NCBI RefSeq assembly: GCF_000296445.1
Contig: NZ_JH815198.1
Location: 1,750,369 to 1,804,830, forward strand
Origin: Slackia piriformis YIT 12062
GTDB lineage: Bacteria; Actinomycetota; Coriobacteriia; Coriobacteriales; Eggerthellaceae
DNA: 54,462 bases
Reading direction: 5' to 3'
Part shown: one piece after another, positions 1 to 8,441 of the stretch
Layout: each line of letters begins with the position of its first letter
How positions within the stretch are numbered: the first letter of the stretch is position 1
Made by a program: the position numbers and the translations under genes
Notes under the pieces: generated by a model
Databases searched by the model: none
What the model was told of the DNA's origin: nothing
Seen by the model: only the letters and a program-made list of their open reading frames with translations

Positions 1-292
<292 letters not shown>

Positions 293-439
293 CGCTCGCA
301 CTCCTTCGTTTCTCTCTCAGAATTCTTGCCGTCTACCAGGCCTCTCCAACACAACGTAAATCCGCTTGCCCTTACCGACCGAAACGGTCTTCATTGATCT
401 TGGCAAGAGACCCTTCGTCGGTCCTGCAACAATCCAGCA

Positions 440-1204
440 TCAAGCATGGTCGATGAGGGCCGCCTGGTAACCACCGCCAAATCCGTTGTCGATATTCACC
501 ACGGAAACCCCGCTCGCGCAGGAATTCAGCATTGCGAGCAAGGCTGTCACTCCCCCGAACGATGCGCCGTAGCCAACGCTTGTCGGCACCGCAATCACGG
601 GGCACGATGCCATCCCCCCTATCACGCTGGGAAGAGCGCCCTCCATTCCCGCAACCGCCACGATTGCCCGGGCGCGCGCTATTTCATCGGCGTGGGCAAG
701 CAGCCTATGAATGCCCGCCACGCCCACGTCGTACAGACGAACAACCCGACTTCCCATCATCTCCGCCGTAAGGGCCGCCTCTTCCGAAACGCGCAGGTCG
801 CTTGTGCCTGCGGCGGCAACCACCACGTATCCGTTGCCATCGGGATCGGGAGCGCCTCCCACCACAACCATCTCGGCGTCTTCGTGGTATACGAACTCGG
901 CAGCATCCCTTTCGGAAAGCAGCGATGCAACCTCATCGGCCTTGGCGCGATCGACACGCGTTGCCATAACACGACGCTGGCCGGACGAACGAAGCGCCTG
1001 TATGATTCCGGCAATTTGCGCGGCGCTTTTTCCGGCCCCGTACACCACCTCGGAAACGCCCTGGCGAATGCCGCGCTGTGTGTCTATCTTGGCATAGCCC
1101 AAATCACGAAACGGCTCGGTCTGAACGCGCGCCGTAGCATCGGCCGGACTCATCTCGCCCGCCGCCACCCTCTCGAAAAGATGTTGTAAATCGCGTTTCT
1201 CCAT
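440..1204 (-). CDS. larB: LarB, pyridinium-3,5-biscarboxylic acid mononucleotide synthase
   Basis: LarB carboxylates and hydrolyses nicotinic acid adenine dinucleotide, the first step to the nickel-pincer cofactor. The C-terminal half is the PurE-like domain, with GTSDLRVSEEAA, GMEGALPSVIGG and CPVIAVPTSVGYGA. A conserved Cys near the end (LNSCASGVSVVNIDNG) corresponds to the catalytic cysteine of characterised LarB. The protein has 254 residues, usual for the family. I chose the ATG at 1202-1204 (MEKRDLQ) because AAGGA sits just upstream; an in-frame ATG nine codons earlier would nearly abut larE. The larE stop is 29 nt upstream, so the two are co-transcribed. It is not purE itself: the true purE is at 42506-42973. 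Confidence 0.93.
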   Translation of the reverse strand: MEKRDLQHLFERVAAGEMSPADATARVQTEPFRDLGYAKIDTQRGIRQGVSEVVYGAGKSAAQIAGIIQALRSSGQRRVMATRVDRAKADEVASLLSERDAAEFVYHEDAEMVVVGGAPDPDGNGYVVVAAAGTSDLRVSEEAALTAEMMGSRVVRLYDVGVAGIHRLLAHADEIARARAIVAVAGMEGALPSVIGGMASCPVIAVPTSVGYGASFGGVTALLAMLNSCASGVSVVNIDNGFGGGYQAALIDHA

Positions 1205-1233
1205 ACCATTCCTTCTCGATTGTTTGAGCAAAC

Positions 1234-1836
1234 CTATCCCAAACCAAGCGATTCTTCAACCCGGTCGAGAGCAGCCTGGTCAATTCGGTTTCCTGCGGGA
1301 ACCCTCGTCGCAAAACAAGAAAAATTTGGCTTGTTTGCCGTTGAAAGTCCCATCAACCTTGACGCAGCTCTTACGCAATCCTTGCTAAAGCCTGCATCCC
1401 TCAACGGCGAAACAACACCCAATTCCGCCAAGGCGCGAAAACCAGGACGTCGAGAAGGGTCATCGGATGCATTTGTTCCATCGAGCAGAATCTTGCGACC
1501 GTCGCGCTCCATTGCATCAAGGATCGTCCCGAAAATAAACCGTTTGCACCAGTAGCATCGGTCAGGCGGATTAGTGCACACTTCGTCATGCGAAAGGATA
1601 TCCGCCCGAATCAGTTCGAACTCCGCGCCGATTTCTTCCGCAACGCGCTGCGCGTCATCAAGCTCGAACGGAGCCTGAAACGCCGTCATCACCATATAGG
1701 CCTTCACATCTATTCCAGCATGCACAAGGGCCGCCAGCAAAAACGACGAATCGCACCCTCCCGAAAATGCAAGACCGTAACAAAGACGCGGATTGAGAGA
1801 AGATGCAGCGTTTTCCCAGGTTAAAATTTCACTCAT
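1234..1836 (-). CDS. larE: LarE, ATP-dependent sacrificial sulfur transferase (short form)
   Basis: LarE adenylates the carboxylates of the pincer precursor and donates sulfur from a cysteine of its own. Visible features are the PP-loop SGGCDSS at residues 25-31, a CxxC pair at C94/C97, and KPNFSCFATRVP with Cys174. That Cys aligns with the sacrificial cysteine region (C176) of Lactiplantibacillus plantarum LarE. The protein is only 200 residues against about 270-280 for that enzyme and stops just after the DRVEESLGLG helix, so the usual C-terminal beta-rich segment is missing. It directly abuts the merR stop at 1837-1839. Function is likely kept because the PP-loop and cysteines remain, but the shortening is real in this sequence. 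Confidence 0.88.
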   Translation of the reverse strand: MSEILTWENAASSLNPRLCYGLAFSGGCDSSFLLAALVHAGIDVKAYMVMTAFQAPFELDDAQRVAEEIGAEFELIRADILSHDEVCTNPPDRCYWCKRFIFGTILDAMERDGRKILLDGTNASDDPSRRPGFRALAELGVVSPLRDAGFSKDCVRAASRLMGLSTANKPNFSCFATRVPAGNRIDQAALDRVEESLGLG

Positions 1837-2214
1837 CTAGCGACGCATTCCCTTCTCGGCTTCGCGAATCACCGTTTCGTAATGAGAGATCTTATAATCA
1901 AGGCGATCGAGGCCCGCCTGCAGAGCGGCAATACGCTCGCGAACCAGTTCGCGCTGTTCTTCGAGCAAAGTCTTTCTTGCGGGAGCCGTCTGATCCCCTT
2001 CCTCGAGCAAATCCATGTATTCAATCAACGCCTCGATCGAGACGCCCGCCGAACGCATGCATTTCAAAAACTCGACGGCGTTGCAGCTCGTTTCGTCATA
2101 ATCGCGAATCCCCGACGCATTCCGCGGAACATGACGCAGCAACCCCACGCGCTCGTAATAACGCAGCGTATCTGCAGAAATATCGTAGCGTTTGCTCACT
2201 TCGGCGATTTTCAT
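1837..2214 (-). CDS. MerR-family transcriptional regulator
   Basis: This 125-residue regulator starts MKIAEVSKRYDISADTLRYYERVGLL, the canonical MerR winged-helix N-terminus. A leucine- and glutamate-rich dimerisation helix follows (about residues 75-120). It lacks the C-terminal cysteines of metal- or redox-sensing MerR proteins apart from two isolated Cys (about 45 and 52), so the ligand is unknown. The ATG is preceded by GAAGGG at good spacing. It is the first gene of the lar operon, with larE starting immediately after its stop. A MerR-type promoter with a 19-bp spacer lies about 55 nt upstream, suggesting autoregulation of the whole lar operon. Confidence 0.9.
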   Translation of the reverse strand: MKIAEVSKRYDISADTLRYYERVGLLRHVPRNASGIRDYDETSCNAVEFLKCMRSAGVSIEALIEYMDLLEEGDQTAPARKTLLEEQRELVRERIAALQAGLDRLDYKISHYETVIREAEKGMRR

Positions 2215-2268
2215 GATCGGCCCTTCATCGATGCTTCAAACCACAAGCAACTTCGCTCGTCCATGCGC

Positions 2269-2299
2269 ATTGAAACACTGTAAGCCAACTCCAAGTCAA
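2269..2299 (-). promoter_or_regulatory. MerR-type promoter for merR-larEBC
   Basis: On the minus strand TTGACT (2299-2294) is followed after 19 nt by TTCAAT (2274-2269). The overlong 19-bp spacer is the hallmark of promoters activated by MerR proteins. The left part, CTTGACTTGGAGT, matches the half-operator seen for AdhR/NmlR-type MerR regulators, but the right half is not a good dyad here. The MerR start is 54 nt downstream of the -10. Confidence 0.6.
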
Positions 2300-2341
2300 G
2301 TGAAGCGCAAAAGTACAGATGCATCAAACCGCCCCGTACCG

Positions 2342-2647
2342 TCACGCCCCAAAGCGCACAAGGTCAATCAGCTCCTGTTTCGAATGGATGTTCAACTTTT
2401 CATACACGTGTTTGATATGCGTCCGCACCGTGTTGTAGGAGATTGTCAAATCGTCAGCAATATATTGAGCGCTACGCCCCATAGCAACCAACTCCAGGAT
2501 TTCCGCTTCGCGCTCGGTCAGCCCGAATCTTTCCGCAAGAGATCCGCATGACGGAACGTCGGCGAACGTGACCCCATTATCGTCGGAATCGAAAACGCCT
2601 CGGCTCGCCGCCAGCCCGGCACCATCGGCCCCGTAAGAACGCATCAC
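2342..2647 (-). pseudogene. Truncated LuxR-type regulator (C-terminal HTH only)
   Basis: The last 65 residues are an intact LuxR helix-turn-helix (LTEREAEILELVAMGRSAQY, then NTVRTHIKHVYEKLNIHSKQ). They are very like the C-termini of the three full-length membrane LuxR regulators in this window. The roughly 400-residue membrane domain that precedes the HTH in those proteins is absent: the reading frame runs straight into sequence that belongs, on the other strand, to the tail of a flavin reductase. No Shine-Dalgarno is evident for the possible GTG/ATG starts near 2644. It is best read as the 3' remnant of a regulator gene, though a small HTH protein could still be made. Confidence 0.75.
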
Positions 2648-2838
2648 CCCGCGCCGCCTTCGCTCATGTATATGATTCGAACAACGACCCCATCCCCGGT
2701 TTGCACGGCGTGAGTACGGTAGTCGGAGACATGTACGGCGATGTCTACGACTACAAGGTGCCAGGAATCAACCTTGGCGGCGCATGCACGACATTCGGAT
2801 ACCTGCTGGGCAAGAAGCTTCCCGCCGGAGAATGGTAA
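2644..2838 (+). pseudogene. Remnant of a flavin reductase (C-terminal 64 codons)
   Basis: Plus-strand translation from 2644 to a TAA at 2836-2838 gives IPGLHGVSTVVGDMYGDVYD, followed by VPGINLGGACTTFGYLLGKK. This is the conserved C-terminal FAD-binding segment of fumarate-reductase/KstD-like flavoproteins common in this family of bacteria. There is no start codon, signal peptide or N-terminal FAD motif; homology begins abruptly at the junction with the LuxR remnant. The gene was presumably divergent from that regulator before a deletion removed both 5' halves and the intergenic region. Confidence 0.75.
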
Positions 2839-2980
2839 GCACTCAACCGAGACGTCGCTTCGTTGGGTCCGCGCGTCAATAGGCCTCGCGGCGCTCGAAC
2901 ACAGCCCTCCCCTTCGGGCCGCCGCAGTCTTTCGGCTGTGACGGCCCGAATTGCTTTCCTGCTTGCCGTGATTCAAAAAG

Positions 2981-3970
2981 CTAGGAATACCTGGCAACAA
3001 GATGGGCCAGCGCGTCCATGCAGGCATCGTCGGCGCCAAGGGCAGGAATGTATGTAAAATGGGCATCAGCAAGGCCGGCAGCACGTGCGGCCGCATAATA
3101 CGCATCGGCAGCCTCTTCGGCCACCTCGAACGACGTTTCGATGCAATCCACGGCAAAGCCGGGGCAGACCACAGCAACGTCATCCACGCCATCGCATGCC
3201 AAGCGCTCCAGCTCGGGAACCAGCATGGGGCCCTGCCATTTCCTATTGTCGAACCGCGATTGATACGTCACCAGCACGTCTTCGTCATCCATGCCAAGAA
3301 CCCCTGCCAAACGTTCCGCAGTCTTTCGCGTCGTTTCAACGTAAGTGTCTCCGCGCTTTGCGAACGAGATGGGAACCGAATGAAACGAAACGACCAGCTT
3401 CGAAGACGGCAAGGCTCGAGGAAGCCACGAGCGAAGAACCGATTTGGCCAGCGCCTCTATATACCCAGGGGCGTTCCAATATTCGTCGATGAAAGTCCAC
3501 TGGTCGTCCCCTGGAGCGATACGCCCCATCTGTCGACAGAATTCCTCATGGCACGTGCCCGCGCACGCGCGTGTATGCTGCGGATACAGCGGCAGGCCCA
3601 CGATACAATCGGCCCCGGCGTCGCGCAATTCATGCAGCCCTGCTTCGATGGAGGGATTCCCGTAGCGCATTCCCAGCCGCACCGCGACGGTCTCGCCGAG
3701 CAGTTCCCCAATTCGCCTTTCCAGCTCTTCGCATTGCTTTTGAGATTCCAACATGAAAGGGCTGCCCTGGGGGGTCCAAAACGCCTGGTAGCGAGCGGCG
3801 GTTTTCTTCGGGCGATTCGGCAGGACGAAAAGATTCAAAATAGGCTGCCACAGAAACGCCGGCATATCCACGACATTGCGGTCGGAAAGAAATTCCTTCA
3901 AGTACGGCCTTATGGCCTCAGGCGTCGGATCGTCGGGCGTACCCGTATTCATCAGAAGAATGCCCAGCAT
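2981..3970 (-). CDS. hemH: Ferrochelatase
   Basis: Inserts ferrous iron into a porphyrin. In Gram-positive bacteria the substrate is usually coproporphyrin III (the enzyme is then also called CpfC). The sequence opens MLGILLMNTGTPDDPTPEAI, the classic ferrochelatase N-terminus. It contains LPLYPQ, the metal-binding SFHSVP with His197, and CPGFAVDCIET near the C-terminus. Length is 329 residues, as expected. The ATG at 3968-3970 was chosen because GGAAAGG lies 6 nt upstream; an upstream ATG at 3991 has no ribosome binding site. It stands alone, without other haem genes, but the window encodes multiheme cytochrome and other haem users. The upstream 580 nt carry an inverted repeat that might regulate it. 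Confidence 0.94.
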   Translation of the reverse strand: MLGILLMNTGTPDDPTPEAIRPYLKEFLSDRNVVDMPAFLWQPILNLFVLPNRPKKTAARYQAFWTPQGSPFMLESQKQCEELERRIGELLGETVAVRLGMRYGNPSIEAGLHELRDAGADCIVGLPLYPQHTRACAGTCHEEFCRQMGRIAPGDDQWTFIDEYWNAPGYIEALAKSVLRSWLPRALPSSKLVVSFHSVPISFAKRGDTYVETTRKTAERLAGVLGMDDEDVLVTYQSRFDNRKWQGPMLVPELERLACDGVDDVAVVCPGFAVDCIETSFEVAEEAADAYYAAARAAGLADAHFTYIPALGADDACMDALAHLVARYS

Positions 3971-4552
3971 CACAACCCTTTCCGAGTTCATGGCGAATCG
4001 ACGAGCAAGACGCCGAGAGCAAATTTTGAGCAGTTAGCCCCACACCTTGCATCCAAATGCAGCTCGACAGCGTTCCGGACTCGAAAAACACCCGAAACGT
4101 ATCAACGGGCGCGCATTTTTCAATAAGGCAACGCTATGAACATCAAATTAATCAACAGATTCTTTCAATTCGTAGATTAATTTGTATGTGCAGCGTTTGT
4201 CGCGTCGTCCCGTTGGTACGTATCGTGCAAAACTCGATAAAAAAACGCCGTGCTCGTGCAAGAAGTCGCACAACCACACCAAATTGACCGCCGGCATGAC
4301 AGCGGAAAACGCCCTGCGGCGCTCTTGGCTACAAGCAGCGCATCGCCATACACCAAATTAACGGCGCCGTAGACTCTAGCATTTCGAACAACGTTCAGGG
4401 AAAACGCCCGCAATGAAGCGCGTCTTTACGCTAATAAGCGTACGCGACACCCGTCATGGCCGCACATGATGCCACCGCGCGCAACGCCAGCCCGCATCGT
4501 CGGACTACAATACCCAAAGGCCGACAGCCCAATTCCAAAGCGCAACTCCGCG
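3971..4552. other. Long intergenic region upstream of hemH
   Basis: No gene of convincing length is visible on either strand. The region is notably AT-richer than its surroundings near 4136-4190. It holds the inverted repeat described separately and two similar stretches reading ACACCAAATT(G/A)AC near 4277 and 4351. It lies between the 3' end of the aldo/keto reductase gene and the 5' end of hemH, so minus-strand control signals for hemH are the likeliest content. Confidence 0.5.
4144..4184. repeat. Perfect 10-bp inverted repeat upstream of hemH
   Basis: CAAATTAATC (4144-4153) and GATTAATTTG (4175-4184) are exact reverse complements separated by 21 bases. On the plus strand they fall within a 14-codon frame (ATG at 4136, TAA at 4178-4180) encoding MNIKLINRFFQFVD, with AAGG 8 nt upstream. 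The repeat is about 175 nt upstream of the hemH start and could be an operator pair or a transcript stem. Confidence 0.5.
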
Positions 4553-5695
4553 CTAGCGCCCGAACAGCTCTTCGGCCTGCGCCATGCGCCTGGCAATAGG
4601 CACGCCGAAGGGGCAGCGCGCCTCGCATTCCTCGCACGCAATGCACGAAGATGCCGTCTCGCCCAACGCCTCATAGTGCGCTTGCACGGATGCCGGCACC
4701 TCGTCCTGCATGACAGCAAGGTCGTAGAACTTGTTCACCAGCGCAATGTTGATGCCCGAAACGCACGGCGCGCAATGCCCGCAGTAGGTGCACTGCCCGT
4801 AATAAGCGTGGCGCGGGGCGCCGGCAAGCACGCTCGCATAGTCGCGCTCCTCTTCGCTTGATTGCTCGTAAGCGAGCGCATCGTCAACGTGCTCCAACGT
4901 CGTCACGCCCACCATGACGCTAGCGGCAGCGGGGCGCGTCAGCGCGTAATGAATGCACTGCACGGACGTAAGTGCCACGCCGAACGGAGACGTCTCCGCG
5001 GAAAGAAGACGACCGCCGGCATAGCCTTTCATCACCGTTATCCCCACGTCTTCGCGCTCGCACGTCGCGTACAGCTCGGCACGAACGGGCTCCATACCCT
5101 CAAGCTCCTCATCGTATTCGCCGAACATGTCATCGAGGTTTTCGGAAGCGGGCATCATATCGAAGGCTGGATTTACGCTGAACATGATAGCTTCAATCTC
5201 GCCCTGACAAGCGGCAAGCAGCGCCACGTCCGGGTTGTGCGTCGAAAGGCCCACATGCCCAATCGCGCCCGTCGCCTTCAATTCGCGCACGTAAGCCATG
5301 AACTCGCCGTTGACGACCCGCTTGAATTCCTCCACGTCGTCCACGTAGTGAATCATGCCAAGCTCCACATGGTCGGTTCCCAAACGCGCAAGCAAATCCT
5401 CAAACGCCGGACGAACCTTGTCCATGTCGCGCGTGCGAACATACTGGCCGTCCTGCCACGTCGCCCCAATATGGCCCTGAACGATCCAGTGGTCGCGCTG
5501 TCCTTTAATGCCCTCTCCCAACGCGCTTCTGACCTCAGGATTCGGCATCCAACAATCCAATATATTCACGCCTGCGGCGGCGAAGCGGTGCGTAATCTCC
5601 ACCACTTCTTCGACCGGCTTGTCTTCCATCCATTCGGCGCCAAAGCCTATTTCGCTCACCATCAAATCGGTCTTGCCCAAACGACGATAGTTCAT
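4553..5695 (-). CDS. Aldo/keto reductase with C-terminal ferredoxin domain
   Basis: Residues 1-290 are an aldo/keto reductase barrel (MNYRRLGKTDLMVSEIGFGA at the start). Residues 300-365 carry two four-cysteine sets: C302/C305/C308/C311 and C351/C354/C357/C361. The second is the CxxCxxCxxxCP pattern of a 4Fe-4S cluster. The catalytic tetrad is degenerate: Asp47 is kept, but the Tyr position is Asn52 and the Lys position is Gln73 (WIVQGH). Normal NADPH aldehyde chemistry is therefore doubtful and the substrate is unknown. The ATG at 5693-5695 follows GGGAGG. It is the third gene after the kinase and rhomboid genes (45-nt gap). Confidence 0.88.
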   Translation of the reverse strand: MNYRRLGKTDLMVSEIGFGAEWMEDKPVEEVVEITHRFAAAGVNILDCWMPNPEVRSALGEGIKGQRDHWIVQGHIGATWQDGQYVRTRDMDKVRPAFEDLLARLGTDHVELGMIHYVDDVEEFKRVVNGEFMAYVRELKATGAIGHVGLSTHNPDVALLAACQGEIEAIMFSVNPAFDMMPASENLDDMFGEYDEELEGMEPVRAELYATCEREDVGITVMKGYAGGRLLSAETSPFGVALTSVQCIHYALTRPAAASVMVGVTTLEHVDDALAYEQSSEEERDYASVLAGAPRHAYYGQCTYCGHCAPCVSGINIALVNKFYDLAVMQDEVPASVQAHYEALGETASSCIACEECEARCPFGVPIARRMAQAEELFGR

Positions 5696-5740
5696 GAGGC
5701 CTCCCTCTCTTTGATACCGCACAGTGCGTAAACGGAACCC

Positions 5741-6625
5741 TTAGGCGAAAATCAACCCGTTGCTCACCAGCATCCATCCCAAAAACGCCACCCAGGCAAC
5801 CGCCACTACAATGCGCACGGCATTGGGCACACGCAGCCCAGGCTCGGGCACCATGAGCATGGCGATGGCTCCGCCGAGCGCGCCGCCCAAATGACCGCTG
5901 ATAGAAATGCCCGGCACCAAGAACGAATACGCCACGTTGGCCGCAATCACGCCCCACATGCCCTTGCTGTATTCGGCGAAGAATTCGCGACCTTCGCGAT
6001 GCAGCACGCCCAAAAGCGCCGTCGCCACGAACAGGCCGAACACGCTCGTGGACGCGCCGGCCGACACCGTCATCCCGCCGTCGGCCATGCCGACAAGATA
6101 CGAGACAGCATTACCGGTGATGCCGCCAATGAAGTACAGCAGCACGAAGTTCGCCTTGCCCAACACCTGTTCGAGCAAAGCGCCCACGCTGTAGAGCGCC
6201 ACCATGTTGAAGGCAAGATGCATCAGGTCGAGGTGCAAAAACATGGGCGTGACGAATCTATACAGGTCAGCCGCCGACTGCACGAGCGGCGGATACATTG
6301 CCCCCATGCCAACGAGCACCCGCGAAGAGATGTCGAAGCTGAACCCCGACAGAAACACTTCAACAGCGTACACGACCACATTGATCGCAATCAACGCCAG
6401 CGTGACCGCCTGGTATGCGTTCCGCTGGAAGAACGTGCCTTTAGACGCTTTCATCATGCGCTTGAGCTGAGCGTCGTCGATGACGCGGCGCGATTCGCCG
6501 ACCACGCGCGCGCCTTCGGCCGATCCGCCATTGCCGCCGGCGGCCGCATTGTTGCCGCCAACACCTGCGCTTTTGGCATCTCCGCTGCTTGCCCCTGGGC
6601 CGTTTTGAAGATTATCGTCAATCAC
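5741..6625 (-). CDS. Rhomboid-family intramembrane serine protease
   Basis: Rhomboids cut transmembrane segments of substrates inside the bilayer. The 294-residue protein has a Gly/Asn/Ala-rich cytoplasmic N-terminus of about 60 residues, then six hydrophobic helices. GASTSVFG contains the nucleophile Ser192, SGHLGG contains the base His245, and HLDLMHLAFNM is the conserved His/Asn loop. The GTG at 6623-6625 overlaps the end of the kinase gene by 8 nt and has AAGGA 7 nt upstream, indicating translational coupling. The partner kinase suggests a role in envelope signalling; the substrate cannot be told from sequence. Confidence 0.9.
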   Translation of the reverse strand: MIDDNLQNGPGASSGDAKSAGVGGNNAAAGGNGGSAEGARVVGESRRVIDDAQLKRMMKASKGTFFQRNAYQAVTLALIAINVVVYAVEVFLSGFSFDISSRVLVGMGAMYPPLVQSAADLYRFVTPMFLHLDLMHLAFNMVALYSVGALLEQVLGKANFVLLYFIGGITGNAVSYLVGMADGGMTVSAGASTSVFGLFVATALLGVLHREGREFFAEYSKGMWGVIAANVAYSFLVPGISISGHLGGALGGAIAMLMVPEPGLRVPNAVRIVVAVAWVAFLGWMLVSNGLIFA

Positions 6626-8441
6626 GCGTGTATCCTTCCGATGGAATCTGTTCAAACCTGTTTGGGCTCGTCCGAAGCAAGCTGGAGCGCGCAGGGGCGC
6701 CAAGCCATGCGGCAATTCCCGCCGCCGCAAGCCCAAATACGATCACCACGGCAATATCGGCTGGGTCGGGCACCCAAGAAGCAAGTCCGCTTTCAATAAA
6801 AGCGCGCGCCATCAGCCCGAACACCAAGATTGCCGCAGACAAAGCCATGCCGAGCGCAGGCAGCGCCCTGCCGCCGCGCGAACAAAGCAAAGCGCCCGCC
6901 ATCGCCGCGGCAAGCCAGGATACGGCCACAGCCCACACTGAAGGATTAGACAGCTGGGCAATGACTCCCTGCTCCGCGCCGCCCGCAAGCGACCCTGGCA
7001 CAAACAACCCGCCGCCCGTGAACGACCCCATGCCGCAATACGAAAGCAAGAGGGCCGCCACGATGCCGAACAGCGTCGTACCAAGCGCATCTCGCACACG
7101 CAGACACAGCCCTGAAAGCAAAGGAAGAACCGACAAGGCCCCCATCAGAGAGAGCGCCGCAACCGAAGAGCCGGCAACCGCCGCCGCCTTGCTCAAGCGC
7201 CCGCACGTAAAAAACCACGCCGCAGCAACCACGGCGAACAAAGCGGCAACCACGTATGAGCCGCTTGCCGCCATGCCGGCAGCAAGCGAAACAAACGCAA
7301 GCACGGCGCCAATGCGGGGGAACAAGCCGCCGATCACCGCCACGGAGATAGCCATGGCCCACGCGCCCACATCGGCCGAACCCCCGAACAGCGACGCCAA
7401 ATCGGCATGGGACAGGCCGATCCGGACCGACGCCCCGCATGCGAGAGCCGACCAAATGCCGCCGATGACCTCCCCTGCGCCGCCGTGCAGGCGCTCGGCA
7501 AGACCCGTGCGGGCGCGCACGACGGCGGGCATGGCCTCGGTGCCATCCTCGATTTCCTCTTCGTCATCGCACGCTTCCCCCACGATGGCCGCAAGCTCTC
7601 GAGCGCCCCTGCGAGCACTGCCCAGATGAGGCATCATCGCATCGGCAAACAGCGAAACGGACTCGAACCGGTCTTCCCGATCGATTGCCAATGCGCCGAA
7701 GACGGCTTCGTCCACTTCTTCGTCCACGTCGCCGCGGGCGAGAGAGGGAATGACTATCTCGGCATCTTCAATCGCGCGCTGGGCCGAAGCGAGGTCGCGC
7801 GCGAGAAAGGGATTGTATCCCGTGAGCATCTGATACGTCAGCGAAGCAAGGGCCCATTCGTCGGTGCGCACGTCGGGCGCCTCAAGACGCATCTGCTCGA
7901 GGGGCATGTATCCTATGGTTCCTCCCGACGCCTGGCCGAATCCGGCCTCGTGGGAAAGCTGAGCCAGGCCGAAATCGGTCACCTTCACCTGACCCTGCCT
8001 GTTTATGAGCACGTTGTCGGGCTTGATGTCCAAGTGCAGAACCTGATTGTCGTGAGCGACCTCGAGCGCATGGGCTACGGCTTCGAACACGCAGGTCACC
8101 ACGTCGAGGGAAAGCGCACCGCCCTCTTCGCGCATGAGCTCGGTCAGCGTCACGCCGTCGACATATTCCATGATAAGGTAGGCCATGGGGCCTTCTATCT
8201 CGAAATCGTACACGCCGACGATGTGCGAGTCGGACAGCATGGCCGCCGTACGCGCCTCGTCAAGACCTGGGATATCGCGGGGCGTAGAAGGCGTTGCTGC
8301 CTGCCCGAACGTGTCAAGACGGAGACACTTGATGGCCACGCGACGCTGGATGCGCGTATCCCATGCAACCTGCACCGTCGCGAACCCGCCGCTGCCCGCA
8401 ATCTCGAGCGGACGATATCTGTTCAAGATAAGATTTTGCAC
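6618..8441 (-). CDS. Membrane-embedded Ser/Thr protein kinase (non-RD type)
   Basis: The 607-residue protein has a eukaryotic-like kinase domain (about residues 8-275). It shows GSGGFATV glycine loop, Lys38 in VAIK, catalytic HLDIKPDN with Asp138, DFG at 156-158 and a P+1 GTIGYMPLEQM motif. The usual HRD arginine is replaced by Leu, so activation-loop control may differ from PknB. An acidic linker (about 290-310) leads to roughly seven hydrophobic segments filling the C-terminal half, with no PASTA or other extracellular sensor. The GTG at 8439-8441 has AAAGG upstream. It is divergent from fhaA across an 86-nt spacer, so the FHA proteins next door are natural candidate substrates. It takes the place where pknA might be expected, in opposite orientation. 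Confidence 0.9.
   Translation of the reverse strand: MQNLILNRYRPLEIAGSGGFATVQVAWDTRIQRRVAIKCLRLDTFGQAATPSTPRDIPGLDEARTAAMLSDSHIVGVYDFEIEGPMAYLIMEYVDGVTLTELMREEGGALSLDVVTCVFEAVAHALEVAHDNQVLHLDIKPDNVLINRQGQVKVTDFGLAQLSHEAGFGQASGGTIGYMPLEQMRLEAPDVRTDEWALASLTYQMLTGYNPFLARDLASAQRAIEDAEIVIPSLARGDVDEEVDEAVFGALAIDREDRFESVSLFADAMMPHLGSARRGARELAAIVGEACDDEEEIEDGTEAMPAVVRARTGLAERLHGGAGEVIGGIWSALACGASVRIGLSHADLASLFGGSADVGAWAMAISVAVIGGLFPRIGAVLAFVSLAAGMAASGSYVVAALFAVVAAAWFFTCGRLSKAAAVAGSSVAALSLMGALSVLPLLSGLCLRVRDALGTTLFGIVAALLLSYCGMGSFTGGGLFVPGSLAGGAEQGVIAQLSNPSVWAVAVSWLAAAMAGALLCSRGGRALPALGMALSAAILVFGLMARAFIESGLASWVPDPADIAVVIVFGLAAAGIAAWLGAPARSSLLRTSPNRFEQIPSEGYTRD

Noticed and set aside
440-1204. Second purE
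   Set aside because: The PurE-like domain has LarB-specific motifs and lies between larE and larC; true purE is at 42506.
3002-4126. A 374-codon plus-strand frame opposite hemH
   Set aside because: Shadow of ferrochelatase, whose motifs are all on the other strand.
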